A stretch of 64,000 nt of DNA, taken from positions 1 through 64,000 of the forward strand of contig JANQES010000110.1 of NCBI GenBank assembly GCA_028278205.1, written 5' to 3'. Below are positions 6,972-15,700 of the stretch, piece after piece (position 1 is the stretch's first letter; every line of letters begins with the position of its first letter). The notes under the pieces are model-generated. The model ran no database searches. It saw only the letters and a program-made list of their open reading frames with translations, and was not told the origin of the DNA. The DNA comes from Rhodothermales bacterium (lineage in GTDB: Bacteria > Bacteroidota > Rhodothermia > Rhodothermales > Bin80). Position numbers and translations under genes: made by a program.

Positions 6972-9900
6972 ATGGAGAAAACACCCATTTACCTCGGCAA
7001 CACGGTCAAAAAAGAACCCTCCGGGGCCATCACCGGGCAGTTCATCACGCTGCGGGGCGAGGAGTATTATCAGATCGCCAGCTACGACCGGATGCGGCCC
7101 TTTTTTATGTCCATCGTCAGCGCCTCCGATCACTGGATGTTTATCTCCAGCAACGGCGCCTTGACGGCGGGGCGCAAGAATCCCGAACACGCGCTTTTTC
7201 CGTATTACACCGACGACAAGATCCACGATTCGCGCGATCTGACGGGCAATAAAACGTTGATTCTGGCCGAAATCGGAGGAAAAACGTACCTCTGGGAGCC
7301 GTTTTCAGATCGATACTGGGGCGTCTATACGCTTCAGCGGAATCTCTACAAAAGCATCTACGGCGAGGCCCTGGTCTTCGAAGAAATCAACCGGGACCTC
7401 AGCCTGACTTTCTATTATGGATGGACGCATAGCGAAAAGTTCGGCTTCGTCAAACGCGCCGGCTTGCGCAACGACGGGCCGGCGCCGGTGTCGCTCCGGG
7501 TGCTCGATGGGATCCAGAACCTGCTGCCCTACGGCGTCAACCGCGCGATGCAGGCCGAGCGCAGCACCCTGGTGGATGCCTACAAAAAAAATGAACTCCA
7601 ACCCGATACCGGCCTGGGGATTTTCGTGCTGAGTTCGATTCTGGTGGACCGGCCTGAACCGAGCGAAGCGCTCAAAGCCACCACCGTGTGGTCGGAAGGC
7701 CTGGACGAGGCAACGTATCTCGTCTCCTCGCTGCAACTCGACCGGTTCCGGCGAGGGCTGCCGCTGAAAACTGAGATGGATGTTCGCGCCGAGCGCGGGG
7801 CGTACTTCGTCCACGCCGCGCTGGATCTGGAGGCGAGGCAGGAGCGCGACTGGCACCTCGTCGCTGAGATCAACCAGGGGCCGGCGGAGGTGGCGGCGTT
7901 GCGCATGATGTTGGCGGAAGACGGGGGCATCCGCCAACGGCTGGAGCAGGACGTTGCGCAGGGGCGAGACCGGCTGAAACACATCGTGGCGCAGGCCGAC
8001 GGGTTGCAATGCACCGAAGATCGATTGACCACCGCGCGGCATTTCTCCAACGTGCTTTTCAATGTGATGCGCGGCGGCGTGCCCGATCACAACGACCGTG
8101 TCGGCAAAGCGGATTTTCTGGAATTCATCCGTCATCACAACGCGCCTGTGGCCCGGCGGAATCAGGACATTTTGAACGCGCTCCCCGAGACGCTGCCCCG
8201 GAGCGGCTTGATCGCGGTGGCTGCCGGGGGGCAAGACCCGCACCTCACGCGCCTGTGCTACGAATACCTGCCCTTCGCCTTCAGCCGCCGCCACGGCGAT
8301 CCGAGCCGCCCCTGGAATTATTTTTCTATCGAAACGCGCAAGGAAGACGGGACCAAAAACCTGCATTATCAGGGCAACTGGCGCGATATCTTTCAGAATT
8401 GGGAAGCCCTCGGCGTGGCTTATCCGGATTTTATCGAGAGCATGATCTGCAAATTCGTCAATGCCTCCACCGCCGACGGCTACAACCCCTATCGCATCAC
8501 CCGCGACGGCATCGACTGGGAGGTTATCGATCCGTCTGATCCCTGGTCGTACATCGGCTACTGGGGCGATCATCAGATCATTTATCTCCTGAAATTGCTC
8601 GAACTGTCGCGCGCGCATCATCCGGGTGCTTTGGAGGATTTTCTCACTCAGGATCTCTTCGCCTACGCCAACGTCCCGTACCGCATCAAACCCTACGACG
8701 CGCTGCTGCGCGATCCCCATAACACGATTGTTTTTGACGACGACGAGGAAGCACGCATCGCTGAACGGGTGAGGCTGGTGGGCGCCGACGGCAAGCTGAT
8801 CTGGAGCAGGGCGGAAGCAGTCTATCTCGTCAATCTGACGGAAAAGCTGATGGTGACGCTGCTGGCGAAGGTGTCTAATTTCATCCCCCAAGGCGGCATC
8901 TGGATGAACACGCAGCGGCCCGAATGGAACGACGCCAACAACGCCCTGGTCGGCTACGGCGTCTCGATGGTGACGCTCTACTATCTCCGCCGCTTTCTGG
9001 CCTTTTTGATCGATTTGTTCGGTGGATTGGATGAGGCTGAAATCGACATCTCGGAAGAGGTGGCCGATTGGCTGGCGGCGACGGTAGAGGCCCTCGCCGG
9101 GGATCATCCGTTATTGCACCTCAAAAAAGCAAGCGACTACCGGACGACGATTTATGAGAACGGATTTTCCGAACAAAGAAAACCGGTCCAAACTGCCGAT
9201 TTGGTGGATTTTTTCAAACAAACCCTGGCACTGGTCGATCACACCATCCGGGTTAATCAGCGCGCCGATAAACTTTATCACGCGTACAACCTGATGTCGG
9301 TAGATGGCGAGGATGCGGTTTCGGTCCATCATCTTTATGAGATGCTCGAAGGGCAGGTGGCGGTCTTGAGCGCGGGGTCGCTTTCGGCAGAGGCGTCGGT
9401 GGAGGTGCTGGCGGCATTGAAGACCAGCGCACTCTACCGCGAAGACCAGCACAGCTACCTGCTCTACCCGGACCGCCGGCTCCCGCGTTTTGTGGAAAAA
9501 AACAATATTTCACCAGAAAAAGCGGTCCAATCGGTCTTGCTCCAAAAACTGGCAGCAGACGGCGACCGGCATCTGGTGGTCAGGGACGCGCAGGGTGGAT
9601 TTCATTTCAACGGCGCCTTTCGGAATGCGGAAAGTGTGCAGGCGGCGCTGGACTGGCTGGGCGATCACGGGTATGCCGGGGAAGTGGCGCAAGACCGAAC
9701 GTTCGTGCTGGATCTTTTCGAGGGGCTTTTCGACCACAGGTCTTACACCGGGCGGTCGGGTACGTTCTTCGGGTATGAGGGGCTGGGAAGCATCTACTGG
9801 CACATGGTCTCGAAGCTGTTGCTGGCGATCAAGGAGACGTATTTCAGAGTGATGCAGGAGGGGGCGAGCAACGCGGTGTTGAACGATCTGGCGGCCTGTT

Positions 9901-10391
9901 ATTACGACGTGCGGGCGGGCATCGGCTTCAACAAAAGCCCGGAAGCCTACGGCGCTTTTCCCATCGACCCGTATTCGCACACGCCCGGCAACGCCGGCGC
10001 GCAGCAACCGGGGATGACGGGGCAGGTCAAAGAGGATATCCTGGCCCGATGGGGCGAGCTAGGCGTGACGGTGTCTCAGGGGCGGATCGTCTTTGAGCCT
10101 GTGCTTTTGAGGAAATCAGAATTCCTGTCGCGCCCGGCTCCGTTTGCGTACTACGACGTGACGGGCCATCCGCAAACGCTTTCGTTGGAAGCCGGCACGC
10201 TGGCCTTCACCTACTGCCAGGTGCCGGTGATCTACCGGCTGTCTGATCATCCACAAATCGAAATCACGCACCGCGGCGGCAGGGTGGAGACGCTCGCCGG
10301 GTTGGAATTGGATCCGATCAACAGTGCGAAAATTTTTGAACGTGGAGGGGCGATTGTCGTCGTCAAAGTTGGTTTGATGCCGGGTTTGTAG
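6972..10391 (+). CDS. GH149-type beta-1,3-oligoglucan phosphorylase (GH94/GH161-related)
   Basis: A 1139-aa cytoplasmic protein without a signal peptide. It begins MEKTPIYLGN at 6972, since the frame upstream is hairpin sequence. The length and the N-terminal beta-rich region (QIASYDRMRPFFMSIVSASDHWMFISSNGALTAGR) followed by a helical-barrel core (FSIETRKEDGTKNLHYQGNW, RDIFQNWEALGVAYPDF, PSDPWSYIGYWGDHQIIYLLKLLE) match the large inverting phosphorylases GH149/GH161. These convert beta-1,3-glucan oligosaccharides plus phosphate to glucose-1-phosphate. The Asp in WRDIFQNWE (residue 472) is the likely general acid, by analogy with GH94. GH149 is preferred over GH161 because it is the family found in Gram-negative bacteria. 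Its place after GH16 supports a laminarin pathway. The exact family needs a profile search. Confidence 0.8.
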   Translation: MEKTPIYLGNTVKKEPSGAITGQFITLRGEEYYQIASYDRMRPFFMSIVSASDHWMFISSNGALTAGRKNPEHALFPYYTDDKIHDSRDLTGNKTLILAEIGGKTYLWEPFSDRYWGVYTLQRNLYKSIYGEALVFEEINRDLSLTFYYGWTHSEKFGFVKRAGLRNDGPAPVSLRVLDGIQNLLPYGVNRAMQAERSTLVDAYKKNELQPDTGLGIFVLSSILVDRPEPSEALKATTVWSEGLDEATYLVSSLQLDRFRRGLPLKTEMDVRAERGAYFVHAALDLEARQERDWHLVAEINQGPAEVAALRMMLAEDGGIRQRLEQDVAQGRDRLKHIVAQADGLQCTEDRLTTARHFSNVLFNVMRGGVPDHNDRVGKADFLEFIRHHNAPVARRNQDILNALPETLPRSGLIAVAAGGQDPHLTRLCYEYLPFAFSRRHGDPSRPWNYFSIETRKEDGTKNLHYQGNWRDIFQNWEALGVAYPDFIESMICKFVNASTADGYNPYRITRDGIDWEVIDPSDPWSYIGYWGDHQIIYLLKLLELSRAHHPGALEDFLTQDLFAYANVPYRIKPYDALLRDPHNTIVFDDDEEARIAERVRLVGADGKLIWSRAEAVYLVNLTEKLMVTLLAKVSNFIPQGGIWMNTQRPEWNDANNALVGYGVSMVTLYYLRRFLAFLIDLFGGLDEAEIDISEEVADWLAATVEALAGDHPLLHLKKASDYRTTIYENGFSEQRKPVQTADLVDFFKQTLALVDHTIRVNQRADKLYHAYNLMSVDGEDAVSVHHLYEMLEGQVAVLSAGSLSAEASVEVLAALKTSALYREDQHSYLLYPDRRLPRFVEKNNISPEKAVQSVLLQKLAADGDRHLVVRDAQGGFHFNGAFRNAESVQAALDWLGDHGYAGEVAQDRTFVLDLFEGLFDHRSYTGRSGTFFGYEGLGSIYWHMVSKLLLAIKETYFRVMQEGASNAVLNDLAACYYDVRAGIGFNKSPEAYGAFPIDPYSHTPGNAGAQQPGMTGQVKEDILARWGELGVTVSQGRIVFEPVLLRKSEFLSRPAPFAYYDVTGHPQTLSLEAGTLAFTYCQVPVIYRLSDHPQIEITHRGGRVETLAGLELDPINSAKIFERGGAIVVVKVGLMPGL

Positions 10392-10396
10392 ATGTT

Positions 10397-10565
10397 GAGC
10401 CGGGGAGCCGAGGAATCGGAGAGTCGAAGAAGATTTGAATTTGGCTTCTTTAACCGAAGCGTTCGCAGAGGACGCTGAGAAGCTACTTTCTGCGTTCTCT
10501 GCGCCCTTTGCGATTAAAAAACAGATTAATATCCCCGACTCTCCGACTCTTCGGCTCTTCGACTC
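10397..10565. repeat. Nested word-type double hairpin
   Basis: The outer arms are 10397-10430 (GAGCCGGGGAGCCGAGG...) and 10533-10565 (CCCCGACTCTCCGACTC...). Inside them is a second hairpin with arms 10464-10482 (CGCAGAGGACGCTGAGAAG) and 10486-10503 (CTTTCTGCGTTCTCTGCG). The two hairpins use unrelated word sets. The region lies between the phosphorylase and the symporter, and no gene is seen in it. Confidence 0.8.
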
Positions 10566-10643
10566 ATACATCTCCCCCCATTGTAAAACTGTAGGCAAAA
10601 GGATTACCTTTCGGCTTCGTTCTCCGAACCAGACCCCACCGTC

Positions 10644-12245
10644 ATGAACTTTGCCGCCATCGACTACATCGTATTCGGTGCCTACTGCCTGTTGATCGTC
10701 TGCATCGGGCTGTGGGTGTCGAGAGAGAAGAAAGGACACGAGAAGAATGCGGAGGACTATTTCCTGGCGAGCAAGGCGTTGCCCTGGTGGGCTATCGGCG
10801 CCTCGCTGATCGCTTCCAACATCTCCGCCGAGCAGTTCATCGGCATGTCCGGGTCGGGCTTTCGGCTGGGGCTGGCGATTGCTACGTACGAGTGGATGGC
10901 GGCTATTACGCTGCTGCTGGTGGCCTATTTCTTTATTCCGATCTATCTGAAAAAGGGCATCTTCACGATGCCGCAGTTCCTCGAAGTGCGCTACGACGCG
11001 CGGGTGCGGACGCTGCTGGCCGTCTTCTGGCTCCTGGTCTACGTCTTCGTCAACCTGACCTCGGTGCTCTACCTGGGCGCGCTGGCGCTGAAAGGCATCA
11101 TGGGCGTCAATCTCTGGGCCGGGGTGATCGGCCTGGCGCTCTTTGCGACCGTCTACAGCGTCTACGGTGGCCTCAAAGCCGTCGCCTGGACCGACGTGGT
11201 GCAGGTCGTCTTCCTCATCGGCGGCGGCCTCTTGACGACGTATCTGGCGCTGGATGCCTTCAGCGATGGACAGGGCGCCATCGCCGGTTTTTCGAAGCTG
11301 ATCGCCGAATCGGGTGATCGGTTTAACATGATCCTCTTCGAGGGCGAGTTGCTCTACACCGACGATGCGGGCCTGACGCAGGATGCCTACGATCTGCTGC
11401 CGGGGCTGAGTGTGCTCGTCGGTGGGATGTGGATTGCCAACCTTTTTTACTGGGGCTGCAACCAGTATATCATCCAGCGGACGCTGGCGGCCAAAGACAT
11501 CAAGGAAGCGCAGCGCGGCGTGGCCTTCGCCGGTTATCTGAAGCTGCTCCTGCCCCTGATCGTCGTCATTCCGGGGATCGTGGCTTACGCGCTGAAGGCC
11601 CCCATCACGGTCGGCGACGAAGCCTATCCCTGGCTGCTCAACGAATACGTCGGCCCCGGTCTGAAAGGGTTGACTTTCGCCGCGCTCATCGCCGCCATCG
11701 TCTCGTCGCTGGCCTCGATGATGAACAGCACGTCTACCATCTTCACGATGGACCTCTATCGCAACTATTTCAATAAAGACGCCAGCGAAAGCGATCTGGT
11801 GTTTGTGGGGCGTATCGTGGCGCTGGTTTGTGTGGGCATCGCCGTGATCCTGGCGCCGCAACTGGCGTCGCTCGATCAGGTGTTCCAGTATATCCAGGAA
11901 TACACCGGCATGGTCAGCCCCGGCGTGTTGGCGATCTTCATCATGGGCCTTTTCTGGAAGAAAGCCACGCCCAACTCGGCGCTGGTCTCGGCGCTGCTGA
12001 GCATCCCACTTTCCTTCTCGATGAAATACATCTTCCCCACCCTGCCTTTCATCGACCGCATGGGCATCGCCTTCCTCGTTTCGGTAGCGCTGATCGTGAT
12101 CATCTCTTACATCGAAGGGCGCGGCCAGGACGATCCGAAAGGCATCACCATCGGCAAGGGCATCCTCCAGAACGATCCCATCTTTATTGGCCTCGCCTTC
12201 GGCATCATGGCCATCACCACGGCGCTGTATGTGCTGTTTTGGTAG
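10644..12245 (+). CDS. SGLT-type sodium:sugar symporter (SSS family)
   Basis: A 533-aa inner-membrane protein with about 14 hydrophobic segments. The N-terminus reads MNFAAIDYIVFGAYCLLIVC, followed by EDYFLASKALPWWAIGASLIASNISAEQFIGMSGSGFRLG, the signature of the vSGLT branch of sodium:solute symporters. VYSVYGGLKAVAWTDVVQV and the NRTLAAK-like segment IQRTLAAKDIKEAQRG also fit, and the TM8 Na+-site region reads AALIAAIVSSLASMMNSTSTIFTMDLY. It probably imports a monosaccharide such as glucose or galactose with Na+. It is a different branch from the symporter cut by the IS at the left edge. It lies inside the glucan cluster and adds a second inner-membrane sugar route beside the MFS porter. 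Confidence 0.93.
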   Translation: MNFAAIDYIVFGAYCLLIVCIGLWVSREKKGHEKNAEDYFLASKALPWWAIGASLIASNISAEQFIGMSGSGFRLGLAIATYEWMAAITLLLVAYFFIPIYLKKGIFTMPQFLEVRYDARVRTLLAVFWLLVYVFVNLTSVLYLGALALKGIMGVNLWAGVIGLALFATVYSVYGGLKAVAWTDVVQVVFLIGGGLLTTYLALDAFSDGQGAIAGFSKLIAESGDRFNMILFEGELLYTDDAGLTQDAYDLLPGLSVLVGGMWIANLFYWGCNQYIIQRTLAAKDIKEAQRGVAFAGYLKLLLPLIVVIPGIVAYALKAPITVGDEAYPWLLNEYVGPGLKGLTFAALIAAIVSSLASMMNSTSTIFTMDLYRNYFNKDASESDLVFVGRIVALVCVGIAVILAPQLASLDQVFQYIQEYTGMVSPGVLAIFIMGLFWKKATPNSALVSALLSIPLSFSMKYIFPTLPFIDRMGIAFLVSVALIVIISYIEGRGQDDPKGITIGKGILQNDPIFIGLAFGIMAITTALYVLFW

Positions 12246-12589
12246 GATTGTACCGGCCATCCTGCGCTGGCCCGGACGCATCCCCGCCGGGCAGGTCAGC
12301 GCCGAAATAGCCACCACGATGGATCTGCATCGGACGATCCTCTCGCTGACCGGCGCAGCGTTGCCCGAAAAACCCCTCGACGGCCTCGACCTCTGGCCCC
12401 TGCTGACGCAGCAGGAGGCCTCACCGCGCGACGACTACTACTATTTCTAACAACCTCGACGCCATCCGCGATGCCACCTGGAAGCTGCGCATCGCCCCGC
12501 CGGCGGATAACTGGATCTCGCACGAAGTGCAAACGGGAGACGCCCCCGTTGAGACGGCGCTTTTCAACCTGGTGAATGATCCCTTTTGA
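12246..12589 (+). pseudogene. Frameshifted C-terminal remnant of a sulfatase
   Basis: Directly after the symporter stop, one frame encodes VPAILRWPGRIPAGQVSAE, TTMDLHRTILSLTGAALPEK, LDGLDLWPLLT and DDYYYF, the C-terminal half of a type I sulfatase, and then hits TAA at 12448. The next frame, from 12449, continues the homology with NNLDAIRDATWKLRIAPP and FNLVNDPF before TGA at 12587. Joining the frames restores the usual YYYF-NN-AIRDATWKLR passage, so a small indel broke the gene. The N-terminal domain with the formylglycine motif and metal ligands is missing. The fragment is non-functional and marks a deletion next to the symporter gene. Confidence 0.8.
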
Positions 12590-12623
12590 AAAGGTTTTCA
12601 TTTGCAATTTGAAAAGGTTTTCA
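12587..12623. promoter_or_regulatory. Two LacI-like operators upstream of the large GH16 gene
   Basis: TGAAAAGGTTTTCA occurs at 12587-12600 and again at 12610-12623, 23 bp (about two helical turns) apart. Each matches TGNAANCGNTTNCA except that the central CG is GG. A further inverted repeat CGAAC-GTAT-GTTCG lies at 12644-12657. The sites are 145-180 nt before the GH16 start. The link to the LacI protein at 2612 is an inference. Confidence 0.55.
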
Positions 12624-12767
12624 TTAGCATAGTAACTCTCCTCCGAACGTATGTTCGTTCGAGATCTTCTCACGAGCAGTCTATGTCATTTTCGCACCAC
12701 GGCCCCCGCTGGTCTATCACCTAAAAGCAGCCCTAATTCTCACCGAAAGGGCTAAAAGGAGGCAGCC

Positions 12768-15700
12768 ATGAACCGTTTCTACGACGTAGTGCGCGCTACG
12801 CTTATCCCGTTTTTCCTTCTTCTGATCGTGTTGCTGATGCAGGCCCGGTCTGCTGCTGCGCAATGCGCCGAAATGACCAACTGTGTGTTGGTTTTTCAGG
12901 ATGAATTCGACGGCACGGAGGTAGATCTTTCAAAATGGACGCTGTTGACAGGCGATGGCACCGACTTCGGCCTGCCGCCGGGATGGGGCAACAACGAGTT
13001 GCAATGGTATCAGGAAGAAAACGCGACGGTGGCCGGCGGCTTCCTGACTATCACCGCGAAGGAGGAGATGGTCAACGGCTACAATTACACCTCCTCGCGG
13101 ATGATCACGGCGAACAAGGCCGACTTTACCTATGGCCGGATGGAGATGCGCGCCAAGATGCCCATCACGCAGGGCATGTGGCCGGCGTTCTGGATGTTTT
13201 TCACCGGCCCCGGCGAGTACGGCGGCTGGGCGGCCAGCGGCGAGATCGACATCATGGAATACATCGGCAGCGAACCCGACCGCGTCTTCGGCACGATTCA
13301 TTACGGGCAGCCCTTCCCCGGCAATGTGTTTTCCTCGACCGATTATTTCCTGCCCAGCGGGACGTTCAACGACGCTTTTCACACCTTCGCCATCGAATGG
13401 GAGCCGGGCGAGATCCGCTGGTACGTCGATAACATCCTCTACGCGACGCGCAACGTCTGGTGGTCTAACGGCGGCAACTATCCCGCGCCGTTCGATCAGG
13501 ATTTTCATCTCTTGCTCAACTTTGCCGTCGGTGGCAACCTGCCCGGCAATCCGGATCCGACCTCGGTTTTTCCGCAGGAATACATCGTCGATTACGTGCG
13601 TGTCTACCAGAGCACGGACTTGCCGGCGGTGGCCATCACCAGCCCGTCGGACGGCGCGAGCCTGAGCCCCGGCCCGTTGACGATCACGGCGGATGCCAGC
13701 GCGACGTTGGGGGTTGCCAGCGTGCAGTTTTTGCAGGGCGACATCGTCCTCGGCGAAGACACGACCGCGCCGTACGAATTGAGCCTCGCCAACGTGGCCG
13801 AAGGGCCGTACCGGATCCGCGCTCTGGTAACGGATAATGCCGGGACGATCAACTATTCAGATTTCGTCGAGGTCACCGTCGGCAGCGCGGCGCAGGGGTC
13901 GTATGCGATGGTGGCTGCGCCGGTGCCGGGGACGATTGAGGCGGAGAACTACGACACCGGCGGGCAGGGCGTCGCCTACAATGACAACGATCCGGAGGTC
14001 AACCAGGGCAGCAAGTTTGCCGGCAACATCTACCGCAACTCCGACGGCGTGGACGTCGAGCCGACGAGCGACGTCGGCGGCGGGAGCAACATCGGATTTA
14101 CGGCGACGGGCGAATCGCTCGATTACACGGTGGACGTGCAGGCGACGGGGCTTTACGACGTGGAGGTGCGCGTGGCGTCGCCGAGCGGCGGGTCGTTGCG
14201 GTTGGAGTTTGACGGTGTCGATAAGACCGGCTCGATCACGTTTCCGGCCACCGGCGGTTTTCAGGATTGGGTGAGCGTGACGAAGGAAGACGTGCCGCTC
14301 GATGCCGGGGTGCAGATCATGACGATGGTGCTGGAAGCCAGCGATTTCAACGTCAACAAGATCATCATCACGCCCGCCGATCCCTCGTCGGGCGACAAGG
14401 TGGTTTTCGATGACATGGAGCACGGCGATCCGTTGGGCAACGGCTGGTTTGCCTTCGGCGGCGCGGTCGGCGGCGGCGGCATCGATCCTAACTTTGCGGA
14501 TCTGCCTCCGGCCAACGGCGGGAGCGCGTCGTTGCAGACGGGCTGGGGCAGCGGCGGCACGCCGGGTTTCTTCGGCGGCTTCGGGCGCACCAATCCCGTC
14601 GATCTGGATCAATCGACGTTCTTCAACTTCTGGATCAACCCCGACGCCGGGCAGGATTATACGCTGGAAATCAACCTGCAAGATGACGACGACGGCGACA
14701 ATGCCATCGCCGATCCCAACAACGGCGCCGACGACGAGTTTCAGTTCAACTGTACGATAAGCGCCACCGGGCCGTGCGCCGTCAGTGGCGGTGGCTGGCA
14801 ACTCGTGTCGATCCCGCTCGGTGATTTTGTTGATGACAACAGCTTTCTCACCGGCGGCAACGGGGTGCTCGACGCCGTGCCGGTTTCGGGTGGCGGCAAC
14901 GGGCAACTGATCAACGTTGTCGTGGCTGTCATCAGCAATTCAGGCGCCGACGTGAATTTCAGGACTGATTACTGGTCGTTTACCAACGGGCCGCTCGGCG
15001 CGGAAATCGCCGTGGCGCCCACGACGCACGATTATGGCCTGGTGCCGAGCGGCGGCAGCGCGCTGCAAGCCTTCACCGTCACCAACGAAGGCTGTACGGA
15101 TCTGGAAGTGACGGCGGCGAGCATCCTCGGGCCGGACGCGGCGGAGTTTTCGATCTTCAGCGGCGGCGCGCCCTTCACGGTGGCGCCCGGCGGCTCGCAA
15201 GACATCATCGTCGTTTTCAGCCCGTCGTCGGAAGGACCCAAGAGCGCTACGCTCCGCATCGAGAGCAGCGACGCCGATGAGGGCACGCTCGACGTGGCAC
15301 TGCTTGGCGAGGGCACGGCTTCGACCGGCAACAAGCTGGTCTTCGACGACATGGAGCACGGCAATCCGGCTAACAACGGCTGGTTCACGTTCGCGGGCGC
15401 GGCAGGCGGCGGCATCGACGCCAACAGCACGGATCTGCCGCCTGAAAACGGCGGATCGTTCTCGTTGCAGACGGGCTGGGGCAGCGGCGGCAATCCGGGT
15501 TTCTTCGGCGGCTTCGGGCGGACGAATCCGCAAAACCTGTTCTCGAAGACCTACTTCAATTTCTGGATCAACCCCGACGCCGGGCAGGATTACCTGATCG
15601 AAATCAACCTTCAGGACGACGACAACGGCGATAATTCCATCGATAATCCCAACGACGACGAGTTTCAGTTTAACTGCGTCGTTAGCCCGACAGGGCCGTG

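Noticed and set aside
7305..9107. 600-codon open frame antisense to the phosphorylase
   Set aside because: No recognisable domain, composition expected of the complement of GC-rich coding DNA, and the plus-strand protein is clearly real.
10116..12317. 733-codon antisense frame over the symporter
   Set aside because: Highly His/Asp/Arg-rich translation typical of antisense shadows; the symporter is unambiguous.
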